The notes: a model not told the origin generated them from the letters alone. DNA of 64,000 nt from Paraburkholderia bannensis NBRC 103871 (GCF_000685015.1 NZ_BAYA01000005.1:186001-250000); one strand, 5' to 3'; shown: positions 1 to 8,999, counted from the first letter of the stretch. Numbers and translations are program-made.

Positions 1-1121
1 CAGTCCTGCGAGTCCGCTTCGTCCGGCGTTGCGTCCACGGCGGCCTCGTCCTCGCTGCAATCGGCGAACACGATCCGGTTGCGTCCCGTGCGTTTCGCGC
101 GATAGAGCGCGCCATCGGCCGCCTCGATCAGCGCGCGGGCCGCCGCTCCCTTGTCCGCCGTCGTCCCCGGCGTGACCGCCACGCCAATCGACAGCGTGAC
201 CGGCACTTCGCCGCCATCGTTGTCGCGCACCACCAGCGCCTGCACGGCGCGGCGCACGCGCTCGGCGACCACGTTCGCATTCGCGCGGTCGCCTTGCAGC
301 ACGGCCACGAATTCCTCGCCGCCGAAGCGCGCAACCGTCTCGCCGAGCCGCACCGCCGAACGGATGCACGCCCCCACCGCCGCCAGCGCGCGATCGCCCA
401 CGGCGTGACCGTGCGTGTCGTTGACCAGCTTGAAATAGTCGAGATCCATGAAGAGGCATGCGACCGACACCGCATGACGTGCGGCGCGCTGCAATTCCTC
501 TTCGAGCCGCATTTCGAAGTATCGCCGGTTAGGCAAGCCCGTGAGCGAATCGGTCATGCCCAGATGCTTCAGTTGCTCGCGCTGCGCGACGTTCACGAGC
601 CCCGCGCTCACAAAGCCCGCGAAGCGCGCCAGCAGATCGGTCGCCATGCCTTCGGCGAAACGCTCGCTGCTCTCGCTCACCAGGCTCAGGTAGCCAAGCA
701 GACCGGAGCGGTGCCGCAATGGCAGGATCGCCGCGCTCGCATTGTCTGGCGTCGCGCCGAGCAGCGCCGCCTGCACGTCCTCGCTCAACATGTCCACCGG
801 GCCGAGTTGTGGCGCGCTCGCACTCAGATCGAGTCCCGCCGTGCGGCCCCAGCGTAGTTGCCCGCTCGCCGGTGCGGATTGCGCAACGGCCGCGTGCAAT
901 TCGGCCGCCAGGCGCGCGCCGTCGTCCAGCCAGAGCGTTGCCGCGCGCAGCTCGAACACCTGCACGAGTTCGCCCGTCAATATGTCGAGAAAGGCCGCGA
1001 AATCCTCCGCCTCGATCAGGCGCAGCTCGATTTGCTGGAAGCGTTGCAGCGCACGCTCGTTGCGTTGGACGGTGTTCACGAGCGAACGCAGGCGCTCGCC
1101 GATATTGGTCGATTCGGTCAC
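1..1121 (-). CDS. GGDEF diguanylate cyclase with N-terminal DUF484/GAF-like sensor (partial)
   Basis: Cut by the left edge; 373 codons are visible from a GTG start, the only start codon after an upstream in-frame stop. Residues about 25-180 look like a DUF484/GAF-type cytoplasmic sensor and have no membrane segment. Residues about 196-360 form a GGDEF domain: FMDLDYFKLVNDTHGH for nucleotide and metal binding, then the active loop RFGGEEF near residue 267. GGEEF is a catalytically competent variant, so it should make c-di-GMP from two GTP. The inhibitory I-site is RLGE rather than RxxD, so product feedback may be weak. It lies 102 nt downstream of phaZ on the same strand. It could feed the c-di-GMP-responsive nfr-like operon about 8 kb away, but that link is inference only. 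Confidence 0.9.
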   Translation of the reverse strand, partial: MTESTNIGERLRSLVNTVQRNERALQRFQQIELRLIEAEDFAAFLDILTGELVQVFELRAATLWLDDGARLAAELHAAVAQSAPASGQLRWGRTAGLDLSASAPQLGPVDMLSEDVQAALLGATPDNASAAILPLRHRSGLLGYLSLVSESSERFAEGMATDLLARFAGFVSAGLVNVAQREQLKHLGMTDSLTGLPNRRYFEMRLEEELQRAARHAVSVACLFMDLDYFKLVNDTHGHAVGDRALAAVGACIRSAVRLGETVARFGGEEFVAVLQGDRANANVVAERVRRAVQALVVRDNDGGEVPVTLSIGVAVTPGTTADKGAAARALIEAADGALYRAKRTGRNRIVFADCSEDEAAVDATPDEADSQD

Positions 1122-1223
1122 AGGAACACCGGGTGTGGATATCCCGTGCTTATCGGCAGTTCTGCTTTGCGGCTTTAGTGCGATTTACGCAATGATTCAT
1201 TGGCGGTTTCACGTGCGCGCCCC

Positions 1224-2585
1224 TCATTTGGGCTGCACTTCGGCGGCCTTGGCGATGGCGGCGGCCGCATGTGTCTGCGCGTCGAGCAAGGCACGCAAGG
1301 TCACCTGGCTGGACGCGAGCGCCTCAGAGGTAGCGCCGATGCGCCGCGCGCGCGGTTCATGCGCGTGAATCGTCGAGCGCACCAGCGGATAGATCTGCGT
1401 GTCCCAGCGCCGCCCGTTGAATACGCCGTAATGCCCCGCGCCCGTTTGCACGTGATGGGTTTTCATGTAAGGCCGCAGCCCGGAACACAATTCCTGCGCC
1501 GCCACGGTCTGACCCACTGCGCAGATATCGTCCTTCTCGCCTTCGACCGTCAAGAGCGCCGTGCGCCGGATCGCGTGCGGCTCGACCAGGCGATCGCCCA
1601 CTTTCAGTTTGCCCAGCGGCAGCGCATATTCCTGAAACACGGTGCGCACGGTCTCCAGATAAAACTCTGCCGTGAGGTCGCTGGTGGCGAAATATTCCTC
1701 ATAAAAAACACGGATCGCCTGCGCCTTCGCGGCATCGCCCTGGGCGCGTTCGCGGCGCATCTCGGCAAACGACGCCAGGTGCCGTTCGAGATTCATCGAC
1801 ATGAACGCACTCAACTGCACGAAGCCTGGATAGACGCGCCGGTGCGCGCCCGCGAAACCGCCCGGCACCGCCCCAATCAGATTGCGCTCGAACCATTCAA
1901 TCGGCTTACTGTTGGCCAGGTCGTTCACCGTCGTGGGATTGACGCGGCAATCGATCGGCCCGGCCATGAGCGTCATGCTCGCAGGCTGCGCGGGATCGTT
2001 GTCGGCGGCCATCAGCGCGACCGCCGCGAGCGCGGCGACGGTCGGCTGGCAGATCGCCACCAGATGCGCGTCGGGGCCGATGCGGCGGATAAAGGCCATC
2101 ACGTGCTCGACGTATTCGTCAAAGCCAAAGCGCCCAGCGGCAAGCGGCACGTCGCGCGGGTTGTGCCAGTCGGTGATATAGACGTCGTGATCGGCCAGCA
2201 TCGTGCGCACGGTGCCGCGCAGCAGCGTGGCGAAGTGCCCGGACATCGGCGCAACCAGCAGCACGCGCGGCTGCGGCGCACTGCCTTGCGGCCACTCCTT
2301 GCGAAAACGCAGCAGCGTGGCAAACGGCGTGCGCTTGACGACCTCCTCCGTCACCGCCACACGCTCGCCTTCTACGTCGACGAAATCGATGCCGAACGGC
2401 GGCCTCGCGTGCGTGAGTCCGGCCATCTCGATCATTTCGCACCAGGCGTCGAGTTCGCGCACATCGAAACCCGTTGCGAGCGCGGGCCACGCAGCCAGCG
2501 ACGCGCGCGTGAGCGACGCGGCGGCGCGCCACGGCAGCATGAGATCCGCGTACGCCTGATAGGCGGGATAAGCAAGCAGGTTCAT
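1224..2585 (-). CDS. phaZ: Intracellular polyhydroxybutyrate depolymerase
   Basis: 453 aa, the usual size of the Ralstonia PhaZ1-type intracellular PHB depolymerases that mobilise stored polyester granules to 3-hydroxybutyrate. The nucleophile is a cysteine, not a serine: AICQPTV, Cys179. The other triad candidates are Asp352 (VEGEKDD) and His385 (TGAGHYGVFNG), very near the family positions Cys183/Asp355/His388. There is no signal peptide, as expected for granule-associated enzymes. The start is taken at ATG 2585 (MNLLAYPAY); a TTG 39 nt upstream is in frame but less likely. It is divergent from the GST gene across about 236 nt. Confidence 0.93.
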   Translation of the reverse strand: MNLLAYPAYQAYADLMLPWRAAASLTRASLAAWPALATGFDVRELDAWCEMIEMAGLTHARPPFGIDFVDVEGERVAVTEEVVKRTPFATLLRFRKEWPQGSAPQPRVLLVAPMSGHFATLLRGTVRTMLADHDVYITDWHNPRDVPLAAGRFGFDEYVEHVMAFIRRIGPDAHLVAICQPTVAALAAVALMAADNDPAQPASMTLMAGPIDCRVNPTTVNDLANSKPIEWFERNLIGAVPGGFAGAHRRVYPGFVQLSAFMSMNLERHLASFAEMRRERAQGDAAKAQAIRVFYEEYFATSDLTAEFYLETVRTVFQEYALPLGKLKVGDRLVEPHAIRRTALLTVEGEKDDICAVGQTVAAQELCSGLRPYMKTHHVQTGAGHYGVFNGRRWDTQIYPLVRSTIHAHEPRARRIGATSEALASSQVTLRALLDAQTHAAAAIAKAAEVQPK

Positions 2586-2821
2586 GTCGCGCCCATGCGG
2601 TAAAAGTCCTTCAATGGCAGGCAATAGCTATGCCAACGCCGCGCACATTGGCATGCGCCTTGCACCCAAATCGATCAACGCGACGTCACGCCCTCCTTGC
2701 AGCGCTTTGCGCGCACATGGCGTGTCATGAATGCCTCAACGTAGTGCATGGGCGCGACATTCACGGTGCGCGTTCGCCCGCGAGGTGCGCTCAAGCCGTG
2801 CACAGTGCTCAGGAGAGCTGC

Positions 2822-3490
2822 ATGAATCAGACGAATACGATGAATACGAGCCTTACGATCAGCAGTCGCAATTATTCGTCGTGGTCGATGCGCGGCTGGC
2901 TGCTCGCGAAGCTCGCGGGCCTCGAATTCGAAACCGTGACGGTGCCCGTCGACGACGCTGCCGCGCGCGCAGAACTGCTGCTGCTCTCGCCGTCGATTCT
3001 CGTGCCCTGCCTGCGGCACGACGGCATCGAGATCTGGGACACGCTCGCGATCTGCGAATACCTCAACGAAATCAGCCCGCAGGCGCAATTGCTTCCCGCC
3101 GACCGCAAAGCGCGCGCGCATTGCCGCTCCGTTTGCGGAGAAATGCACTCGGGCTTCAGCGCATTGCGTTCCGCGCTGCCGATGAACCTGCGCGGCCGCT
3201 TCCCGAATTTCCGCATCTGGTCGCGCGCGCAAGACGATATCGAACGCATCGTGACGATCTGGCGCGAGTGCCTCGCGCAATATGGCGGCCCGTGGCTGTT
3301 CGGTGAAATCGGCGCGGCGGACGCGATGTATGCGCCAGTCGTCACGCGCCTGCTCACCTACGAAGTGCCCATCGACGCCGACATTGGCGACTACTGCCTG
3401 CGCGTGCTCAAGCAGCCCTACGTGGCGGAATGGATCGCAGCAGCGCAGGCGGAAACCGTGGACATCGACGAACTGGATATGGAATTCTAG
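2822..3490 (+). CDS. Glutathione S-transferase family protein
   Basis: 222 aa with a thioredoxin-fold N-terminal domain: SSRNYSSWSMRGWLL carries the active-site serine region, SPSILVPCL the cis-Pro that binds the gamma-glutamyl group, and IWDTLAICEYLNE the conserved DSxAI-like turn. An alpha-helical C-terminal domain follows. The closest family type is the bacterial GST clade with SSW near the N-terminus. The start is ATG 2822, preceded by CAGGAGA; an upstream in-frame extension lacks coding character. The gene stands alone between phaZ (divergent) and a LysR gene (convergent), so its substrate cannot be inferred. Confidence 0.9.
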   Translation: MNQTNTMNTSLTISSRNYSSWSMRGWLLAKLAGLEFETVTVPVDDAAARAELLLLSPSILVPCLRHDGIEIWDTLAICEYLNEISPQAQLLPADRKARAHCRSVCGEMHSGFSALRSALPMNLRGRFPNFRIWSRAQDDIERIVTIWRECLAQYGGPWLFGEIGAADAMYAPVVTRLLTYEVPIDADIGDYCLRVLKQPYVAEWIAAAQAETVDIDELDMEF

Positions 3491-3517
3491 GCGGCAATCC
3501 GCACGCCCATTATTTCG

Positions 3518-4402
3518 TCATACATGGCAATTCATTGGCGAACACAACGCCTGCACCGCCGTAAAGAACGACGCGACCAGGCGGCTCTCGCGGCGCTCCT
3601 TCAGGCAACACACATGAATGTGCGTCGAGATCGGGTCGCCCTCGATGCGCACCTTGCGCAGCCGCTCGTCGGCCACGTATTCGGACTCCGACACCGTCCC
3701 CACGCCCAGCCCGCGCGCCACCGCTTCACGTAACGCCTCGCGGCTGCCAATCTCCATCGCGACACGTGGCGCCGCGCCAATACCGGCCAGCGCTTCTTCC
3801 AGCGCCAGCCGCGTGGTCGAACCGGCCTCGCGCATCAGCAGCCGCTCGTCCGCCAGTTCGGCCAGCCTGATCGAGCGCCGCCGCGCGAATGCGTGCGCCG
3901 CATGCACGAACACCACCACGGGATAGCGCGCGTAGAGCTGCATGTGATAGCGCTCGTCGTCGGATGCGCGCGCAACCACGCCCACATCGCAGGTGTAGGC
4001 GTCGAGTTCGCGCATCACATGCTCCGAATTGCCGAGCGTGACGGACAGGTGCATCTGCGGATGGCGCGCGTTATAGGCCTCGATCATTTCCGTCACATGA
4101 AACGGCCCGACCGCGCCGATCTTGAGCGAGCCATGCGTGAGCGCGCCGCTGTCACGCAGCAGCGAGATCGCATCGTTCTCCAGCCCTCCGATCTGGCGTG
4201 CAATCGGCAACAGATCGAGCCCGACATCGGAAAGCTCGACGCGCCGCCCGCGCCGATGAAACAGCTGAACGCCGTGTTCCTGCTCCAGCGCCTGAATCTG
4301 CGAGGTCACGGTGGTCTGGCTCATGTTCAGCGCGCGCGCGGCCGCCGTGAAGCCGCCGTGATGCACCACTGCGATAAAGGCGCGGATCTGGGTCAATGTC
4401 AT
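3518..4402 (-). CDS. LysR-family regulator, probable activator of the adjacent phosphonate operon
   Basis: 294 aa. The N-terminal winged helix-turn-helix (residues 3-60, FTAAARALNMSQTTVTSQIQALE) is typical of LysR proteins, followed by a periplasmic-binding-protein-like effector domain. It is divergent from phnX with a 201-nt gap holding an 18-bp palindrome, the standard arrangement for a LysR regulator of the neighbouring operon. ATG 4402 is preferred; a GTG two codons upstream is in frame. The ligand is probably a phosphonate or pathway intermediate (inference). Confidence 0.9.
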   Translation of the reverse strand: MTLTQIRAFIAVVHHGGFTAAARALNMSQTTVTSQIQALEQEHGVQLFHRRGRRVELSDVGLDLLPIARQIGGLENDAISLLRDSGALTHGSLKIGAVGPFHVTEMIEAYNARHPQMHLSVTLGNSEHVMRELDAYTCDVGVVARASDDERYHMQLYARYPVVVFVHAAHAFARRRSIRLAELADERLLMREAGSTTRLALEEALAGIGAAPRVAMEIGSREALREAVARGLGVGTVSESEYVADERLRKVRIEGDPISTHIHVCCLKERRESRLVASFFTAVQALCSPMNCHV

Positions 4403-4444
4403 AGGCACGTCATCTTAATGACCGATGTTCGATCGATCGAGTTT

Positions 4445-4462
4445 TTCGGTGAATGCACCGAA
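4445..4462. promoter_or_regulatory. Probable LysR operator, 18-bp palindrome
   Basis: Perfect 7-bp inverted repeat TTCGGTG-AATG-CACCGAA lying between the divergent LysR gene and phnX, with LTTR-like T-N11-A geometry. A second short self-complementary stretch, GATCGATCGA, lies just beside it at about 4430-4440. Binding by the adjacent LysR protein is inferred. Confidence 0.55.
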
Positions 4463-4603
4463 TTTCAACGGGTATTTCGATCATAGCGGCGTCATGTGTC
4501 AAAACTATTCTGCTGCTCACACCCGGACGGAATACATCGCGAATCGCCGGATTCGTCTGATGTGAAGTCCCCACCCCGACCCCCTGGCTTTTTCGGTGCG
4601 AGC

Positions 4604-5494
4604 ATGACGACTACCCCTGCCCTCGACGTTCACTCCCTTAATCAGGCACTCGATGCGCGCGCACGCAATCCGCGCCGCGCGACGCCGTATCGCGGCCCGG
4701 TCACCACCGCGATCTTCGACTGGGCCGGCACGGTGCTGGACTTTGGCTGCATTGCGCCGGTCGAGGCCTTCTGCGAAGCGTTCGCGCTCGCCGAACTGCC
4801 GATCAGCGTGGAAGAAGCGCGTGCGCCGATGGGCGCCGCCAAGCGCGAGCACATCGCCATGATCCTGCGCGACGCCAACGTGCAGGCGCGCTGGCAGGCG
4901 CAGTTTGGCCGCGCTTCCAATGAAGGCGATATCGACGCGCTCTACGCCTCGTTCCTGCGCATCGACGAAATCAACGTCGCCAAATACAGCGCACTGATTC
5001 CGGGCGCCCTGGAAACGATCGCGGCGCTGCGCGCACGCGGCATCGCCATCGGCAGCACCACGGGCTATCCGCGCGAGGTGATGAAGAACCTTCAGCCGAT
5101 TGCCGCCGCGCACGGTTACGCGCCCGACTTCTGCTGCACCGTGAGCGACGTGGCGCGCGGCCGTCCGTGGCCCGACATGTGCCTTGCCAACGCGCTCGCA
5201 CTGGGCGCGGCGCACGTGCAAAGCTGCGTGGTGGTGGACGACAGCCCCACTGGCCTGGAAGCGGGCCTTGCCGCCGGCATGTGGACGGTGGGCATCGTGG
5301 CGACCGGCAACGAAGTGGGCCTCTCGCTCGCGCAATGGCAGGCGCTCGACGCCGATGCGCGCGAAGCGCTGCTGGCCCCCGCGCGCGACAAACTCGCTCG
5401 CACCGGCGCGCATTTCCTGATCGATAGCATCGCGGAACTGCCCGGCGTGATCGACGCCATCGAATGCGCACTGGCCGCAGGAGAAGCAGCATGA
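4604..5494 (+). CDS. phnX: Phosphonoacetaldehyde hydrolase (phosphonatase)
   Basis: 296 aa HAD-superfamily enzyme that cleaves the C-P bond of phosphonoacetaldehyde to acetaldehyde and phosphate. The HAD motif FDWAGTVLDFG supplies nucleophile Asp39 and the DxAGTxxD signature. The cap domain has MGAAKREHI, whose Lys80 matches the Schiff-base lysine of the Bacillus cereus enzyme. VVDDSPTGLEAGLAAGMWTVG is the C-terminal HAD loop. The start at ATG 4604 follows a Ser/Pro-rich untranslated stretch. Its last 4 nt overlap the next gene (ATGA), so translation is probably coupled. No PhnW aminotransferase lies next to it, which is unusual for a 2-aminoethylphosphonate pathway. Confidence 0.93.
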   Translation: MTTTPALDVHSLNQALDARARNPRRATPYRGPVTTAIFDWAGTVLDFGCIAPVEAFCEAFALAELPISVEEARAPMGAAKREHIAMILRDANVQARWQAQFGRASNEGDIDALYASFLRIDEINVAKYSALIPGALETIAALRARGIAIGSTTGYPREVMKNLQPIAAAHGYAPDFCCTVSDVARGRPWPDMCLANALALGAAHVQSCVVVDDSPTGLEAGLAAGMWTVGIVATGNEVGLSLAQWQALDADAREALLAPARDKLARTGAHFLIDSIAELPGVIDAIECALAAGEAA

Positions 5495-6630
5495 GCGGCA
5501 ACCTGCATACGTGGAATTTTCACAACCCGGTGCGCGTGCGCTTTGGCGCGGGCTCGCTCGATGAAATCGGCGAAGCCATTGCAGGCCGCCGCTATGTCAT
5601 CGTGACTTACCCCGATGCCCTGTTCGCCGATCTCGCGGATCGTATCGAAGCGCGCAACGGCCCCGCACTCGGACGCATCGATTCGGTCGAAGCGAATCCC
5701 TCGGTGCCGATGCTGCGCCGCGCGTGCGAACAACTGGCCGCGCTCGAAGACGCACCCGAAGTGCTGATCGCGCTGGGCGGCGGCTCCGTGATGGACAGCG
5801 CGAAAGTGCTGGCCGCCGAGCACGGCGCATTCGAACCCGTGCTCGCCTACCTCGAAGGCGCCGAAGCGACGGGCCGCCGCGCGCTGCCAATCATCGCGAT
5901 TCCCACCACGGCGGGCACCGGCAGCGAAGTGACCTGCTGGGCCACGGTGTGGGATCCGCAGAACGACCGCAAGCTCTCGCTCTCGCGCGAAGACCTCTAT
6001 GCGGAAGCCGTGATCGTCGATCCGAGCCTGATGGTCGGTCTGCCGATGCAGCCGACCATCGCCAGCGGCCTCGATGCGCTTTCGCACGCACTGGAGAGCA
6101 TCTGGAACGTCCACGCGAATCCCGTCACGCGCGGCCTCGCGATTCACGCGGCGCGCGAGCTGATTTCCGGCCTGCAACGCGTGAGCGCCAATCCCCAGGA
6201 TCTGGAAGCACGCGGTGCGATGGCGCTCGGCGCGCTGCGCGCCGGTCTCGCATTCTCCAATACGCGCACCGCACTCGCTCACAACATCTCGTACGCCATC
6301 ACGCTCTCGCGCGGCGTGGCGCACGGCATCGCGTGCTCGTTCTGCCTGCCCGCCGTGATGGAAGCGGCGCTGGGTGTGGACGCCGATTGCGACGCGGCAC
6401 TGGGCGAGATCTTCGGCGATATCGACGAGGCGCCTGCACGCCTCGCCGCGCTGCTCGACAAGCTGGGCGTATCGAGCCATCCCTCGGCATACGGCGTGGA
6501 CGCGCAGCAATGGGAAACCATCGTCGATCACGCCTTCGACGGTGCGCGCGGGCGCAACTTCATCGGCCAGCGCGCGAACTTTCCGCACATCGACTTCGCC
6601 CCGCAAGCGCCCGCCGCCGCGGTGCACTGA
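5491..6630 (+). CDS. Iron-containing alcohol dehydrogenase, probable phosphonate alcohol/aldehyde oxidoreductase
   Basis: 379 aa group III Fe-ADH. The nucleotide-binding loop is ALGGGSVMDSAKVLA, followed by IPTTAGTGSEVT; metal-ligand histidines sit in GLDALSHALES and RGVAHGIACSF. The start ATG 5491 overlaps the phnX stop by 4 nt and follows CAGGAGA. Relatives include phosphonoacetaldehyde reductases, which interconvert phosphonoacetaldehyde and 2-hydroxyethylphosphonate. In this operon, oxidation of a hydroxyalkylphosphonate to the PhnX substrate is the best guess. The function is inferred from operon position plus family; assay is lacking. Confidence 0.88.
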   Translation: MSGNLHTWNFHNPVRVRFGAGSLDEIGEAIAGRRYVIVTYPDALFADLADRIEARNGPALGRIDSVEANPSVPMLRRACEQLAALEDAPEVLIALGGGSVMDSAKVLAAEHGAFEPVLAYLEGAEATGRRALPIIAIPTTAGTGSEVTCWATVWDPQNDRKLSLSREDLYAEAVIVDPSLMVGLPMQPTIASGLDALSHALESIWNVHANPVTRGLAIHAARELISGLQRVSANPQDLEARGAMALGALRAGLAFSNTRTALAHNISYAITLSRGVAHGIACSFCLPAVMEAALGVDADCDAALGEIFGDIDEAPARLAALLDKLGVSSHPSAYGVDAQQWETIVDHAFDGARGRNFIGQRANFPHIDFAPQAPAAAVH

Positions 6631-6686
6631 AACTGAAACGTCGCTCAACTGAACTCATCGATATTCACCGCTCAGGAGAATCCAGC

Positions 6687-8144
6687 GTGACTATGCAAAC
6701 CCCTGCACCGCGCGCCGTCGAAACCGACGCGCTCGCGCGCCTCGACAACATGCCGTGGACGCGCTTTCATACGCTGATGCTGGTCGCCCTTGGCGTCGGC
6801 TGGGCGCTCGACTCGTTCGAGACCAACATCATCGGCAGTGTATTCGGTGTCCTGAAGACTCAATGGCACCTGAGCTCCGCCCAGGGATCGCTCGCCGTCA
6901 GCATCTGGGTGTTCGGGATGCTGGTGGGTGCAATCGGCTTTGGCTATCTTGCCGATCGCTACGGCCGCAAGAAACTCTTTCTCGCCACGCTGCTGTGGTA
7001 CGCATTCTTCAGCGTCGCCACGGTGTTCTCGTGGAACTACGAGTCGTTCCTGTTCTTCCGCGCCATGACCGCGCTCGCAGTGGGCGGCGAATACTCGGCG
7101 GTCACGGCGACGATGGGCGAGTTCATCCCGCGCCGCCACCGCGGTCGCACCGATTCGCTGATTCTCTCGGGCTTCCCGGTAGGCGCACTGCTTTCGGCGG
7201 CGATTTCGTACCTCGTGCTCAACCATCTGCCCGGCGCGATCTCCTGGCGCGTGGGTTTTGGCTTCGGCACCACCATGGCGCTGCTGTTCTTCTGGATTCG
7301 CCGCGTGATTCCCGAATCGCCGCGCTGGCTCCTGCAACAAGGCCGCGTCGCCGAAGCCGAAGCGATCGTCGAAAAAATCGCCTCCAGCGCCGCGCACAGC
7401 AAGCTCACGCAGCAGGAACGCGCACAGGCCGTGCAGCGCTATCCGAAAACCGCGCTCGTGCCGGTGCATCCCACCTTCCTGCGCAACCTGCGCGAGCTGT
7501 TCGGCGCGTACCGCATGCGTTGCGGCCTGGCCAGCGCGCTCAACTTCTCGCAAGCCGCTGTGGTCTATGGCGTGCTCTCGCTGATGGCGCTCGTGATCCT
7601 GCCTTATATGAAGGTCTCCGCCGCCGACATGCCGATCTACTACGTCTACGGCAACGCCGCCGCGCTCGCGGGCGGCCTGACCGCCGCCGTGCTGGTCGAG
7701 GCCTGGGGACGCCGCGCCTCGCTGTTCGTGAGCTACACCTTCACGACGCTCGCCATTGTGGTGATCTACGCGATGCACACGCTGCCCGGCATGGTAATCG
7801 GCTATTGCCTGATCCAGTTCGGCGTGACGTGGGCGTACATCTCGGGCTATGTGGTGTCGTCGGAAATCCTGCCCACGCGCATTCGCGCCACGGGTCTGGG
7901 CATCTCCGTCGCGGTGGGCCGACTGGGCGCCGTCATCGCCCCGCTGATGCTGACCAATGTGTACGCGGCGTCAGGCACGCCCTCGGCGGCACTGATTGGA
8001 CTGCTGCTGCTCGCCTTGCCTGGCCCGATCGCAGCGGCAGCGTGGTGGATGATGGGTCGCGAGACGCGCAACGTGTCGCTGGAAGAAGGCAGCGTGGACG
8101 ACGGCTTCAGCGTGTCTGCCGAAGGGGTGCCGCACGTAGCCTGA
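6687..8144 (+). CDS. MFS transporter, probable phosphonate uptake
   Basis: 485 aa with 12 predicted membrane helices. The MFS motif A appears as GYLADRYGRKKLF after helix 2, and PESPRWLLQQGR in the central loop is typical of the sugar/organic-acid porter branch. It is the third gene of the phosphonate operon and ends just before a strong terminator. GTG 6687 has a well-spaced CAGGAGA; ATG 6693 two codons later is possible. Import of a phosphonate substrate is inferred from context; such operons more often use ABC importers. Confidence 0.88.
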   Translation: MTMQTPAPRAVETDALARLDNMPWTRFHTLMLVALGVGWALDSFETNIIGSVFGVLKTQWHLSSAQGSLAVSIWVFGMLVGAIGFGYLADRYGRKKLFLATLLWYAFFSVATVFSWNYESFLFFRAMTALAVGGEYSAVTATMGEFIPRRHRGRTDSLILSGFPVGALLSAAISYLVLNHLPGAISWRVGFGFGTTMALLFFWIRRVIPESPRWLLQQGRVAEAEAIVEKIASSAAHSKLTQQERAQAVQRYPKTALVPVHPTFLRNLRELFGAYRMRCGLASALNFSQAAVVYGVLSLMALVILPYMKVSAADMPIYYVYGNAAALAGGLTAAVLVEAWGRRASLFVSYTFTTLAIVVIYAMHTLPGMVIGYCLIQFGVTWAYISGYVVSSEILPTRIRATGLGISVAVGRLGAVIAPLMLTNVYAASGTPSAALIGLLLLALPGPIAAAAWWMMGRETRNVSLEEGSVDDGFSVSAEGVPHVA

Positions 8145-8176
8145 TAGAAAACAGTTGAATATATGCAGTACCGCGC

Positions 8177-8214
8177 GGCGCGAGGTTCTTTCGAACCTCG
8201 CGCCGTTTTGTTTT
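8177..8214 (+). terminator. Rho-independent terminator of the phosphonate operon
   Basis: A perfect 12-bp stem (GGCGCGAGGTTC / GAACCTCGCGCC) with TTTC loop, followed by GTTTTGTTTT, 32 nt after the MFS stop codon. Confidence 0.93.
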
Positions 8215-8999
8215 GGCTGTGCGCTTTGGGCCGGGATCGCTTTTTGCTAAATCAACTCAATTAATTCCGGACGCGAAAGCGTCGGCTTATTTTTCGATTT
8301 AGCAATAAAGAAGATCAGAGCCTGGACAATGACACAACACCGCCAGCAAGCTTTCAACTTACTTAGCCTTCCAAAGCCGGCGGGTTTAAATCGCCACGCT
8401 AAAGTCGGCGCCGATCGACATTTCTGGCGTCCAGCACACCGTCGGGTCGAAAGCGCTTGCCAGCGTCGCTTGCACGCACTCACACCACGCCATTCCTCAT
8501 ATTGTTTAGCGCTCTATACATGCCTTCCCTTTACCACTTTTAAAACCAGCGGCATCTTTTTCTGGGTGTTCGATAGCACGCTAACTTCTTGCCTATTTTT
8601 TATCGCAAGATTTTCCGAATCACTATCTAGCCCGGATTATTTCGTTCCCGCTGAAAAACTTTTTTACATGTTCGTACCGCTTCACTCATTCGTCACCGAT
8701 TAATATCTGACCCAATACGAATAAAAGACAGGCGGCGAAATGAACTTCAAGACGCGGTCGATTTCAGCAGGACGATGGGGCGTGATTGCCGGGGCCTCGT
8801 ACACGCGTGCACGCGCGCAAAAACGTGTTGCTGTTCGTCAGCAATGCACTTCCCTATTTCTCGATTTACACAACGCCGCTGCACCGGTCGCTTCAACCGG
8901 CACGCGTGCACACGCACCGCCCGACCGATCTGGCAGGTCGCGCTGACCTGACTCACTCATTGCCAGAAGCGCAGGCGCACTGACGCCACGCTTCGCTCC
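8215..8999. other. AT-rich non-coding leader before the nfr-like operon
   Basis: About 785 nt with no convincing gene. Base composition drops sharply, especially about 8480-8730 where A/T runs occur, compared with the GC-rich flanks. Short open frames here lack coding bias and ribosome sites. The stretch just upstream of the BcsB-like gene probably carries its promoter and a long 5' untranslated leader. AT-rich leaders of polysaccharide operons are often bound by H-NS/MvaT-like silencers; that is inference. No recognisable c-di-GMP riboswitch core was found by eye. Confidence 0.6.

Noticed and set aside
5116..6648. Long open frame on the minus strand opposite the Fe-ADH and phnX
   Set aside because: Mirror frame created by GC-rich codons; the plus-strand proteins have intact family motifs and ribosome sites.
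8247..8483. 78-codon minus-strand frame in the AT-rich leader
   Set aside because: No ribosome site, no codon bias, and composition unlike genes here.
8740..8946. 68-codon plus-strand frame before the BcsB-like gene
   Set aside because: Basic, low-complexity translation and no signal peptide or domain; more likely leader RNA.
8480..8999. c-di-GMP riboswitch before the nfr-like operon
   Set aside because: The biology would fit, but no recognisable GEMM-like core was found by eye; a covariance search would be decisive.
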